A stretch of DNA of 64,000 nt from Brevundimonas sp. (GTDB taxonomy: Bacteria; Pseudomonadota; Alphaproteobacteria; Caulobacterales; Caulobacteraceae): NCBI GenBank assembly GCA_027531145.1, contig JAPZRF010000008.1, positions 242,179 through 306,178 on the forward strand. Reading direction: 5' to 3'. Positions within the stretch are counted from its first letter, which is position 1; each line of letters begins with the position of its first letter. Positions 9,567 to 17,679 of the stretch are shown piece after piece. Under the pieces are notes generated by a model, which saw nothing but the letters and a program-made list of their open reading frames with translations, did no database searches and was not told where the DNA came from. The position numbers and the translations under genes were made by a program.

Positions 9567-10376
9567 CTAATCCAGCGCGACCCGGAAGGCCCGGCCAACA
9601 GGCACCCGTCGCCTGTCCGCCAGCTCTAGCCACTCGCTGTTCCTGACCCGGACCACGGCACGGTTGACCACATAGGATTTGTGCACGCGCACGAAGCCGT
9701 AAGGCGCAAACCGTGCCGCAAGCATCTTGAGGGACTCCGAGGCGAAGATCTCGCCTTTCGCGGTATGCAATCGCGCGAAGTTGCCGTCGGCCTCCAGCAG
9801 GCTTACCGTTGTTGGATCCAGCAGAGCGTGGCCATGACCGACCTTCACGGGCACCGGCCCGTTCGGCCGGGCCGTCGCTGATCTCGCCAACTCCAGCCGC
9901 TGCTCGATCTCCTGCCGCAACCTGACCTCACCCTCCAGCGCCTCTCGCGCTCGATAACCGGCCCAGGCCAGCCGGATCGCGAGGGCGAACCCGCAGATCA
10001 CCGTGTGGTTCAGAAGATCCTGGCCCCATGACTGGCTCATACCCAGACCCGCCAGCAAGGCGTGGCCAACGCTGGCAAAAACAAGCAGCGTCAGCGCCAT
10101 CGCCGGCCACCGCCAGGGACTGAAGATCCGACTGTGCGCAGCCATTACCGCGTGAGCTGTCAGTGCTGCCGTGCCGGTGATCGCCAAAGCCAGCAGAGCG
10201 CCGCGATTCAAGCCGAGATCACTCGAAGCAAGCGCCGTCAGCAATACAAACACTGTCGCCCAGGCTGTTACTACTGCCGGCAGCGCGATCCGGCTGCTCC
10301 AGGTATCGCGGGCTCGGCCGCTATTCGTCACGTCATAGCGTCGTTCATCCGTCGTCGGTGGCGTGGGAGCACTCAT
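9567..10376 (-). CDS. LytTR-domain membrane-anchored transcription regulator
   Basis: 269 aa from the ATG at 10376 (MSAPTPPTTDE). The N-terminal half has about four hydrophobic segments (from residue 30 to about 140) with short loops, followed by a linker coil (REALEGEVRLRQEIEQRLELAR) and a C-terminal LytTR DNA-binding domain. That domain shows SLLEADGNFARLHTAKGEIFASESLKMLAARF and the ending FVRVHKSYVVNRAVV, closely matching the LytTR consensus. Membrane-bound LytTR proteins act as one-component regulators and often pair with a small membrane partner. The divergent gene, 44 bases away, encodes a small exported protein that may be its target. Confidence 0.88.
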   Translation of the reverse strand: MSAPTPPTTDERRYDVTNSGRARDTWSSRIALPAVVTAWATVFVLLTALASSDLGLNRGALLALAITGTAALTAHAVMAAHSRIFSPWRWPAMALTLLVFASVGHALLAGLGMSQSWGQDLLNHTVICGFALAIRLAWAGYRAREALEGEVRLRQEIEQRLELARSATARPNGPVPVKVGHGHALLDPTTVSLLEADGNFARLHTAKGEIFASESLKMLAARFAPYGFVRVHKSYVVNRAVVRVRNSEWLELADRRRVPVGRAFRVALD

Positions 10377-10420
10377 CGCTTCATGGATTGTCGCATCGCA
10401 ATGCCCTTGGGAGCAAATCC

Positions 10421-10765
10421 ATGAACATTCTGTTCGCCTCAAAGAGTCAAGTCGTCGCCAGTCCTGTGCTGGCTGCCGTCGTAGCGCTCGCAGCATCAAC
10501 CGCTGTCCTGGCCGAAGTCCCGGAGCGTGGGTCGGCAAAGGTCACCCGGCCCTGCGAGGGCAGGGTGACCACCCTGTTCTGGGGAGCCTATGTTCGCGAC
10601 GCCCGGGGCCCTTGCGTCGCCGCGGCCGAGCCGATCGCCGAATGGAGACCGCTGGTCGCGCGGCGCGTCGAGGTCGCGGTACCTGACTGCGTGGACGAGC
10701 GCCGCTGGCTGGGTGGTGCCCTGAGAATCTGCCGTGACGCTCCTCGCACCCAGGAACCGCGATAA
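10421..10765 (+). CDS. Small exported hypothetical protein
   Basis: 114 aa from the ATG at 10421, preceded by GGGAG. The first 30 residues form a signal peptide (ASPVLAAVVALAASTAVLAEVPE). The mature part is about 85 residues with four cysteines (RPCEGR, GPCVAA, VPDCVD, ICRDA), a pattern suggesting two disulphides in the periplasm. I do not recognise the family. It is divergent from the LytTR regulator with a 44-base gap, making it the most likely target of that regulator (inference). GC content and codon use resemble the surroundings. Confidence 0.6.
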   Translation: MNILFASKSQVVASPVLAAVVALAASTAVLAEVPERGSAKVTRPCEGRVTTLFWGAYVRDARGPCVAAAEPIAEWRPLVARRVEVAVPDCVDERRWLGGALRICRDAPRTQEPR

Positions 10766-10995
10766 GCGGCGCGGATGTCATTGACGCCAGGCCGAAATCA
10801 CCGGTTTCAAGCGAGAGTCTGAGTTTGCGGCAGCGGCGGAATCGCGAAGCGGTTCCGCCTCAACCGATCAGGTTCCAGGGGGTCAGGGGTGCCATGGCTG
10901 AACCCGGACCTTGGGAACGCTGGCCCTCAGCGTCGCCCGGATCACCACCATGTGGTTGGCTGTGAGCACAGCGGCCATGTTGGCGCGACCTGGGC

Positions 10996-11337
10996 TCAGT
11001 TCTTCAGGCTGCGCAGAATGAGTTCGTGTCGCCACGCTGCGACGTCGCCCAGCGCCCGATCCAGCGCATCTCGGACGCCTTCCGTGCGCCGGTCGGTCGG
11101 GTCAGCCTCGGCGGCGGCGCAGGCCGCTTCCAGCTCGTGCGCGCCCAGCGAGGCGGCAGCGCCGCGGATGGTGTGGCAAGCGTCGATCCGAGCGTCGGGA
11201 GCGTCGAGCAACCGGGACCAGAGCGCCGTCTGCTCGACGAACAGGCCGAGAATCTCCTCCGCCACGGCGTCATCGCCGCCGGTGGCACGGTCCAGCACTG
11301 AAAAGTCAACGGCACCGGTCAGGTCGCGTCGGGACAT
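10996..11337 (-). CDS. Hpt domain-containing phosphotransfer protein
   Basis: 113 aa from the ATG at 11337, which has GGGAGA at good spacing; an ATG at 11364 lacks a site. The protein is a single histidine phosphotransfer four-helix bundle: the motif ACHTIRGAAASLGA carries the phospho-accepting His55 in the HxIRGxxxxxG context. Such stand-alone Hpt proteins relay phosphate between hybrid histidine kinases and response regulators. No kinase or regulator gene is adjacent, so its partners are elsewhere. It lies immediately before the tRNA-Lys promoter on the opposite strand. Confidence 0.85.
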   Translation of the reverse strand: MSRRDLTGAVDFSVLDRATGGDDAVAEEILGLFVEQTALWSRLLDAPDARIDACHTIRGAAASLGAHELEAACAAAEADPTDRRTEGVRDALDRALGDVAAWRHELILRSLKN

Positions 11338-11413
11338 GGGCAGATCTCCCCCTTGGCGGCGCAACGGCCGATCGTGGTGAAGCGTAGCCGCAATCCGGAC
11401 GCATCAATAGCGC

Positions 11414-11441
11414 TTGCATCCTGGGGCGATCGCCTCTATCT
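11414..11441 (+). promoter_or_regulatory. Promoter of tRNA-Lys
   Basis: TTGCAT (-35) at 11414-11419 and CTATCT (-10) at 11436-11441 with a 16-base spacer. The tRNA begins at 11486. The same spacing and near-identical hexamers precede tRNA-Pro, tRNA-Gln, rpsB and cspA in this window, which supports the call. Confidence 0.7.
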
Positions 11442-11485
11442 CCCCCGCTCCCGCGATGCCCCGGCGTCCGGGCCGAAGACGGTTC

Positions 11486-11561
<76 letters not shown>

Positions 11562-12395
11562 TCGTTCTCGGAAAGGGCCATGGGACAGAGGGTGTCCATG
11601 AGGACATCTCCCGGATCCGACAGGTTGAAAAATCAGGCCTGCATTGGAGTCCGACCGGCGCGGGTCGCCTTCCGAGACTGATCCCGCGCCGATCCAGCCC
11701 GCTTGAATACGACCCGACAAGGTCAGGAGCGGCCCTGCTCCCTGCCGTGACTTGCCATTAGCCGACCGCCGACGGCACGACCAGTTCCGAGATCTGGAAA
11801 CGGTCATGATCAGGGCATGCGTTCTGGCGACGCCTCCCCTTGACTTCGGCGCGAGGCGCGGTGGCCATTTTGCAGAATGACCGGGGAGGACCCCGGCTGA
11901 CGACGGGTGATGGCCAAGCCCGGGATGCGGCCTGGGCAGAGCCGTCGCCGGATGTCCAGGATCGCCAGGAAGGACGGACGCTACCCGTTGCTCCTGACGC
12001 ACGTCCCCGCAAGCGTCCTTTTCGGAGCGAAAGCCGGGGCCAGCCTTCGACCGATAACTGACCAATCTGCCCAAGTTGGGCGTGGTGGGCCAGGTTCATT
12101 GGCGCGTTGTCAAACACTGAAGAGGGTGTGGTGCCGCCGAGCATATGCGATCAATGCGCCTTCTGAAGACAACACTGGCCGTATATAACCCGTACCTGCA
12201 ATAGCGCCGGCAATATATCATGCACGAATTTGATTACATACTCCGACATTTACGTCTTCAATAAACAGGCGATGCGCAGTTGTAATACTAATTCACGATG
12301 ATTACGGCTCACCGCAGGAGATGTAAAGCGGCCCCCTGTGGCGTTGACTGCCTTGGTCGCGATCCAGCCCTGAAACGGGAGCCCGAAAGTGGAAA
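11562..12395. other. 834-base stretch without a supported gene
   Basis: Open frames exist on both strands (for example 11758-12144 and 11547-12074 on the minus strand), but none shows a recognisable domain or a convincing start, and they overlap each other in conflicting frames. From about 12,150 to 12,310 the sequence turns clearly AT-rich. The stretch lies directly downstream of a tRNA gene, a common integration site. I looked for a duplicated tRNA 3' end (a run of GTTCGAACCCTAC) downstream and saw none. It is most simply read as degenerate DNA at the edge of an acquired patch. Confidence 0.5.
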
Positions 12396-12896
12396 TCAAT
12401 CAGGGCCGAGTGAGTCCGCCAGGGCTCTCTTCGCCCTCGAAGCGGCCCGGCGCGCAAGGTGGTAAACCCTTGCCGCCCCTTCATCGTAACGAACGGTGGT
12501 CCTGCAGTCCTCCCCATATGTATCTTTCAGAAACCTATGAATCAAGGACTCTGCTTTCTCCCGTGAGCTTATTATAATATCCGAAAGAGGGCATTCTGTT
12601 CGGCTGTGATAAGTTGCATAAACCTCTCCTTTGCCTTCAAAAACACTTCCAATTGTGTATGGATAAAGGTCGCAATCAATCGGCCTTGTCTCATAAACTT
12701 GACATTTTTGATCCCAATTTGGGCATGGTTGTGAGCCCTGAGAATAAATTACATACAACTTGCCTTTCCGGGAGATCTTGAGGCGGTCACTTTTTCCCGC
12801 GAAGTGTCGACGGAACTCTTTATCGTTTAGCTTGAGGCCATTGAGTTCGCGGCAGCAACTTTGTTCCACCGTGCAGGCCAAGCAGGGATTTGACAA
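12396..12896 (-). CDS. YkgJ family cysteine-cluster protein
   Basis: 166 aa starting at a TTG (12896) with a GGAGA site seven bases upstream; an ATG close by is out of frame. Conserved cysteines follow the YkgJ/PF03692 (putative zinc- or iron-chelating) pattern: CLACTVEQSCC near the N-terminus, then CPNWDQKCQVYETRPIDCDLYP at about residues 58-79. The C-terminal third is basic. The family is widespread and biochemically uncharacterised. The first 130 codons are distinctly AT-richer than all surrounding housekeeping genes, while the last 35 codons return to high GC. It is probably horizontally acquired. Confidence 0.85.
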   Translation of the reverse strand: MSNPCLACTVEQSCCRELNGLKLNDKEFRRHFAGKSDRLKISRKGKLYVIYSQGSQPCPNWDQKCQVYETRPIDCDLYPYTIGSVFEGKGEVYATYHSRTECPLSDIIISSREKAESLIHRFLKDTYGEDCRTTVRYDEGAARVYHLARRAASRAKRALADSLGPD

Positions 12897-13191
12897 AGGC
12901 GAATCTCCATTCTTATAAATTAAGAGATATCGGAGATATGAGAATCGGCCGTTAAAGTGTGGTTTGGTGAATCATTAATCGCCGGGTTGACCTGCCTCTG
13001 GCGTCGAAAGGGGCGGCACGCCCGTGGGCGACGCTGCCTGGGCCCGGCGCGGCGCAATCAATCGATGATTCACAGGAGTGTGGTAGGCAAACTGGCGCTT
13101 GCGTGTGCTGTGTGACGCCCTGTGGCGGTCTGAAGCGTGCTGATCCAGTTCAACTGTAGCGCATGATTACTGGAAGGCCAAAAAGAGAGCC
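12897..13191. other. Intergenic region with a short inverted repeat
   Basis: The 295 bases separate the divergent YkgJ gene and the 367-aa unknown gene. The half next to YkgJ is AT-rich. An inverted repeat GTGAATCAT at 12967-12975 and ATGATTCAC at 13065-13073 bounds a roughly 107-bp GC-rich segment. No gene is visible. Promoters for both flanking genes must lie here but I cannot place them with confidence. Confidence 0.45.
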
Positions 13192-14295
13192 ATGTCGGAC
13201 CGATCCGTCAGAAATCTTGACAGTCTGGAAAGGTCTGCCTCGACTTCACGAGTACTTAATCTTCTCGCAATTGCGAGAAGGCACGCTAAAGACAAGTCAT
13301 GGCGCGAAAATCCTTTCTTTCAGAGCGAGATGTTGAACAGATCCATTCTAGTTAAACATCGCTTGCGACGCAATGAAGCAGATTTCTTTAGGGGGCCCCG
13401 TCAAGTTGCCACCAAGATCATAATGCCGATCGACCATGTAGACCTAAGTCTAGGGGGGCGATTTGCATTTGTTGGTCAGTCTGACTATGATACTGTATTG
13501 AGGCAGGTTTTCCGAATATCACCTGATCACCCTGATGTGCGAACGCTAGCGGTTCTGGATCGCCTGCCCTCGCTCGACCCCTTCCTTTTGCGAGAGCAAC
13601 TAAGACGCGAGGGAATAGAGCCGGCATCATGCTACTTTGCCATAAACGATGCTGACGTGGCAAAGATGCATGACTTCGTTCGGGAAGAAATCGAACCTTT
13701 GGTGCGTCTTAGTCTTGGCAACGACGCAGCGGCAACAGGATCTACGGAGAGGCTTGTTAAAGAAATCATATCGAACTCGCGTGGGAAAAGACTTCTCGGC
13801 CTGGGTGCGGTTCTGCGGCTTAGCCCCGAGGAGTATGAGGAAGGTCTGTTTTGCTGGAAGGGGTTCCTCTACTTCAAGTGGTCTCTCTCCAACATCGCTG
13901 GCGAGCTTGCGCTGGTTATTGCGGGTCTTGAGACGGTCAAGCCGGTCGGTCCGGTCGATGGTGAGGCGAGGGAGTACCTGAAGCGCGGCAGGGCCGTGCT
14001 CCTGCAGCTTCTGAAGGGGTGTTGGGCGCAAACACGCCAAACCCTCGGTGTCTATGAGGAGGCCTACTCCGGACTGACAGATCGGGGCGATCCCCTGATT
14101 TTTCGGGATTTCCTTCTGAGAGCGCCGAGCCTGTTCGACTCGCTTGGGGAGCAGCTCGGAGCCATTCAGCACATCATCAGTTTCTGGAAACACCGGTTTG
14201 GACCGCGATCGACGCCGCCGAGCGCGCCGGAATTGATCGACATATTCATGGATTTTGAGAGCAGCCTGCAGGTCCGGCCGGGTGCCGGGCAATAG
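13192..14295 (+). CDS. Hypothetical protein, family not recognised
   Basis: 367 aa from the ATG at 13192, preceded by AAAGAGAG. There is no signal peptide or clear membrane helix, apart from a mildly hydrophobic stretch (NIAGELALVIAGLETV) at about 237-252. The N-terminal 60 residues are rich in Arg/Ser/Lys; the middle contains two segments with acidic and leucine character; the C-terminal half looks largely alpha-helical. I see no catalytic motif. The first 550-600 bases are AT-richer and use more A/T-ending codons, whereas the last 450 bases look native, so the gene may be a mosaic or an incompletely ameliorated acquisition. It is divergent from the YkgJ-type gene. Confidence 0.7.
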   Translation: MSDRSVRNLDSLERSASTSRVLNLLAIARRHAKDKSWRENPFFQSEMLNRSILVKHRLRRNEADFFRGPRQVATKIIMPIDHVDLSLGGRFAFVGQSDYDTVLRQVFRISPDHPDVRTLAVLDRLPSLDPFLLREQLRREGIEPASCYFAINDADVAKMHDFVREEIEPLVRLSLGNDAAATGSTERLVKEIISNSRGKRLLGLGAVLRLSPEEYEEGLFCWKGFLYFKWSLSNIAGELALVIAGLETVKPVGPVDGEAREYLKRGRAVLLQLLKGCWAQTRQTLGVYEEAYSGLTDRGDPLIFRDFLLRAPSLFDSLGEQLGAIQHIISFWKHRFGPRSTPPSAPELIDIFMDFESSLQVRPGAGQ

Positions 14296-14391
14296 CTGGA
14301 GGCAGGCCGCGAGGGGGCGTCGACCGCCAGCGATGCAGCCGCGACCAACTGGGGGGGAGCCTTTCCGGGCCGGGTCCGTTAGGGACCGCTC

Positions 14392-16410
14392 ATGTTCCAG
14401 GACCTTCCGCCCCCCGTCCCGCTCGTCACGCCCACCGTCGAACAGGTCGTCATCACCGGCGCTCGTCTGCCTTCAGCTGCCGGCGAGGTGGCCTTTGCCC
14501 GGGTCCGGCTGGACGCGGGCGATCTGGCGCGCAACCCGCGGCTGGATGAGGCTCTGAGGCAGGTCCCGGCGGTCTCGCTGTTCCGGCGCACCACCAGCCT
14601 TTCCGCCAATCCGACCACCCAGGGGATCAACCTGCGCGCCATAGCTCCCTCGGGTGCCGGAAGGACGCTCGTCACGCTGGACGGCGTCCCGCTCAATGAC
14701 CCCTTCGGCGGCTGGGTGATCTGGTCCCAGGTTCCGCCGGAGAGCCTGCAGGGAGTTGACTTGGTGCGGGGCGGCGGCTCCGGGCCATGGGGGGCCGGAG
14801 CCCTGACCGGGGTGATCCGGCTGGCCGAGCGCGACCAGGGTGCCGTGCTCGGCCTGTCGGCCGGCGAGGACGGCGGCCGGCGCGCTGTTGCCTCGGGCGG
14901 CGTCATGGCCGGGCCGCTGCGCGTCGTGGCGGCCGTCGCCGCCGAGGAGAGCGACGGCTATCTCGCGGTTCGAGGCACTCGGGCCGGGGCAGCCGATGTC
15001 CCCCTCGACTACAGCAGCCGCAGCGCGGCGGTGCGGCTTGAGGGTCCAGGGCCGCGGGGGACGGTGATCGCCGCCCGGGCGGGGCTCTATGACGAAACCC
15101 GCGGCGGAGGACTGGCCGACGTCGGCTCGGCTGTGCAGGGCACGCTGCTCAGCCTGGCGGCGGCGCGGCTTCCGGATGCGGGCGGCCCCGGCTTCCGCGT
15201 CCTGGTATGGCGGCACGAGAGCGACCTTGCCAACCGCTTCGCCGCCATCGCGGCCGACCGGTCGACCACCACCCCGGCCTCCGTGCAGTACGGCAGCCCC
15301 GCGACCGGCTGGGGCGCGACCGTCACCGGTCGCCGGACGGGGGCGGGTTGGGAGGTAGAGGCGGGATTGGACGCACGGCGCTTCGAGGGCGAGACGCGGG
15401 AGCTGTTCCGTTTCATGGGCGGGAGCTTCACCCGCGGTCGGTTGGCCGGTGGCGAAAGTGCGGTGACCGGAGCCTACATCGACGCCGCCTGGCGTGGCGG
15501 GCCGTGGCTACTGGTCGGCGGGATCCGTGCTGACCACTGGAGCTTCGGGGCGTCGCTGCGGCGCGAGACTGATCTGGCCAACGGTGCGACCCTGCTCGAT
15601 CTGCAGCCTGCTGACCGCTCGGGCGAGGTGATGACGGGTCGTGCGGCCCTGCGGCGCGAGCTGGGCGAGGAGCTGGCGCTGCGTCTGGCGACCTACTCCA
15701 GCTTCCGTCCGCCGACCCTGAATGAGCTGCACCGGCCGTTCCGGGTCGGCAATGACATCACCGAGGCCAACACGGCGCTGGTGCCCGAGCGGCTGGAGGG
15801 CATCGAGCTCGGTCTGGAGGGGTACGGCACCCTGCGCTGGACGGCGACCATCTTCGTGACCCGCCTGAGCGACCCGGTCACCAATGTGACCATCGGTCAG
15901 GGGCCCGGGACCTTCCCGGTCGCCGGTTTCATCCCGGCGGGGGGCGTCCTGCGCCAGCGACGGAATGCGGGCCGGATCGAGGCGGTCGGTGTCGAGATTT
16001 CGGCGCACCGCGATTTCGGACCGCTGTCGCTGCGCAGCGCCGCGTCCCTGACGGACGCCGAGGTCGACGGCGGGGCGGTGGCACCACAGCTGACCGGGCT
16101 GCGCCCGGCCCAGGCACCCGAATGGAGCGTCACCTTCGGAGCCGACTGGCGCGCCACGGCTCGGCTGACCCTGTCCGCGGATGGCCGCCACGAAAGCCAG
16201 CGCTTCGAGGACGACCTCAACAGCCGCGTGCTCGCGGCGGCGACAACGTTGGACGCCCGCGCCCGCTACCGATTATCGACCTCGGCCGAGGTCTGGGCGG
16301 CGGCGGACAACCTGTTCGATGCGGAGGCACCAGCGGGTGTTACTGCCGACGGCGTGCAGAGCCTCGCGCCGCCCCGCACCCTGCGGCTCGGCCTGACCTT
16401 GACCTATTGA
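14392..16410 (+). CDS. TonB-dependent receptor (outer-membrane transporter)
   Basis: 672 aa. The N-terminus has a TonB-box-like VEQVVITGARLP at residues 16-27, then a plug domain with the conserved GINLRAIAPSGAGRTLVTLDGVPLNDPFGG and a VDLVRGGGSGPWGAGALTGVI stretch. The remainder is a 22-strand barrel ending in aromatic LRLGLTLTY, with the usual TYSSFRPPTLNELHRPFR and FDAEAPAGVTADGVQ blocks. It should import a siderophore, cobalamin or other large ligand. No signal peptide can be seen: the frame has a TAG four codons before the ATG at 14392, and the protein opens MFQDLPPPVP, like a mature N-terminus. The next gene encodes an ApbE-like protein. Confidence 0.92.
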   Translation: MFQDLPPPVPLVTPTVEQVVITGARLPSAAGEVAFARVRLDAGDLARNPRLDEALRQVPAVSLFRRTTSLSANPTTQGINLRAIAPSGAGRTLVTLDGVPLNDPFGGWVIWSQVPPESLQGVDLVRGGGSGPWGAGALTGVIRLAERDQGAVLGLSAGEDGGRRAVASGGVMAGPLRVVAAVAAEESDGYLAVRGTRAGAADVPLDYSSRSAAVRLEGPGPRGTVIAARAGLYDETRGGGLADVGSAVQGTLLSLAAARLPDAGGPGFRVLVWRHESDLANRFAAIAADRSTTTPASVQYGSPATGWGATVTGRRTGAGWEVEAGLDARRFEGETRELFRFMGGSFTRGRLAGGESAVTGAYIDAAWRGGPWLLVGGIRADHWSFGASLRRETDLANGATLLDLQPADRSGEVMTGRAALRRELGEELALRLATYSSFRPPTLNELHRPFRVGNDITEANTALVPERLEGIELGLEGYGTLRWTATIFVTRLSDPVTNVTIGQGPGTFPVAGFIPAGGVLRQRRNAGRIEAVGVEISAHRDFGPLSLRSAASLTDAEVDGGAVAPQLTGLRPAQAPEWSVTFGADWRATARLTLSADGRHESQRFEDDLNSRVLAAATTLDARARYRLSTSAEVWAAADNLFDAEAPAGVTADGVQSLAPPRTLRLGLTLTY

Positions 16411-16447
16411 CCTTGGCACCGCCGCCGGGAGCGGGCATCGATGCGGC

Positions 16448-17422
16448 ATGAGCCCCGACGCGCCCCCCGAGGATCGCCTTTTCATCCCGCCCGTCGCCGC
16501 GCCGCCGCGGCCGGCGACGGGGCGGCTCGTATGGACGTTCGAGGATGTCCGCGGACAGGTACGGCTGGTCCCGCCCCCCGGGGCCATCCAGGCTCGGTTC
16601 CGCGCCCGGGTGGGAGAGCTTCTCGACTCCGTGGCGGCGCTGGTCGACCGGCGCTCGCCCGCCGCCGAGCTGACCCGGTTCAACGCCGCCCCGCCGGGGA
16701 CCTGGCGGCTGTCGGATCCGCTCTGGGCGCTGCTGAATGATTCCCTCGATCTCGCCGACGAGGTCAATGGCGGCTGGGATCCGACGCTGGGAGCCCTCAC
16801 GGACTTCTGGATCGCGGCGGGGCGCGACCTGTCGCTGACCCCGCCCGAGGCGGCGGACCTCAAGGCCCCAAGGTCTGTCTCTGGCTGGCAGGGATTCCGG
16901 CTGCACCGGCCGGGCCAGGGTGCGGTCCAGCCTGGCGGGACGGTGCTGGATTTCGACGATGTGGCGGCGGCGGTTGCCTGTGATCAGGTCATGGCGGCCC
17001 TGGGCGAGGCGGGGGTTGAGGCGGCCTGTGTGCGCATCGGCGACAATGCCCTCGGGCGTGGGCTGCTGTGGGACGGCCAGCCGTGGTGGGCACCCTTGTG
17101 GCCGGTGTTCGAACCTGCCGAGCCGCGACTGGTCGCCGCCCTGCTGGACCTTGGCCTGGGCATAAGCGGGCTTGATCCGGATACGCCCGCCCCGGTTGAC
17201 GGCGCGAGCGGACGGCGGATCTCGCATGGGCTGGTCGGTGTGGCGGTCCTCGATCCGTCGTGTTTCCGCGCCCAGGCGCTGGCCCGGGCGCTGCATGTCC
17301 TGGGGCCCTACGAGGGCCCGGCTTTCGCCGAGGCGATGAGTCTTCCCGCCCTGTTCGTCGAGCGCGGGGCGGGGGGGCTGATGAAGCGCGTGTCGCCGAC
17401 GCTGGCGGCGATGGAAGGCTAA
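16448..17422 (+). CDS. ApbE-like protein (FAD:protein FMN transferase homologue, degenerate)
   Basis: 324 aa from the ATG at 16448. The N-terminal half aligns by eye with ApbE: ELTRFNAAPPG, then SDPLWALLNDSLDLADEVNGGWDPTLGALTDFW, matching the SxLxxFN and GxFDPTxGPLxxxW blocks. Normally a DLGGIAKGYAVD motif follows; here the equivalent reads DFDDVAAAVACD, missing the glycines and lysine. The C-terminal ADAxxTAL motif that binds magnesium reads AQALARAL, losing the Asp and Thr. No signal peptide is visible although most ApbE proteins are exported. It follows the TonB receptor by 37 bases and is probably co-transcribed. Flavin transferase activity is doubtful. Confidence 0.75.
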   Translation: MSPDAPPEDRLFIPPVAAPPRPATGRLVWTFEDVRGQVRLVPPPGAIQARFRARVGELLDSVAALVDRRSPAAELTRFNAAPPGTWRLSDPLWALLNDSLDLADEVNGGWDPTLGALTDFWIAAGRDLSLTPPEAADLKAPRSVSGWQGFRLHRPGQGAVQPGGTVLDFDDVAAAVACDQVMAALGEAGVEAACVRIGDNALGRGLLWDGQPWWAPLWPVFEPAEPRLVAALLDLGLGISGLDPDTPAPVDGASGRRISHGLVGVAVLDPSCFRAQALARALHVLGPYEGPAFAEAMSLPALFVERGAGGLMKRVSPTLAAMEG

Positions 17423-17613
17423 TCGGCCTCGGGGTCGTCCGCGTCCCGCTTTGCCCCGTCCAGCCGGCGGCGCTCAAGCTCAGCGGCGTGAGTCGCCTGG
17501 TCGCGCTCGGTCTTCGTCCGGCCGAAGGCGAGGCGATTGGCGGCGGCGCTGGCCTTGTCCGCTGCCCGCGCCTTCACCTTGCGCGCCCGGTTCAGATTGA
17601 TGATCTCGGCCAT
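17419..17613 (-). CDS. DUF4169 family protein
   Basis: 64 aa. The sequence MAEIINLNRARKVKARAADK, followed by ANRLAFGRTKTER, matches the short alphaproteobacterial DUF4169 family, which is basic, helical and of unknown function. Its last codons overlap the 3' end of the convergent ApbE-like gene by four bases. It has no signal peptide; high Lys/Arg and Ala content suggest a nucleic-acid or ribosome partner, but this is not established. Confidence 0.82.
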   Translation of the reverse strand: MAEIINLNRARKVKARAADKASAAANRLAFGRTKTERDQATHAAELERRRLDGAKRDADDPEAD

Positions 17614-17679
17614 GGCGGCAGGCTAGGCGCGGCCACCCGCCCGGGGCAAGGGCGATCCTGGATCGCAGGCGTCGTCAGC

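Noticed and set aside
14296..14391. A cobalamin riboswitch upstream of the TonB receptor
   Set aside because: I looked for the conserved GCCACTG and related boxes and did not find them; the region is only 96 bases.
15508..16191. Long antisense frames inside the TonB receptor and many other genes
   Set aside because: They arise from high GC codon bias and show no domains; the sense frames carry recognised motifs.
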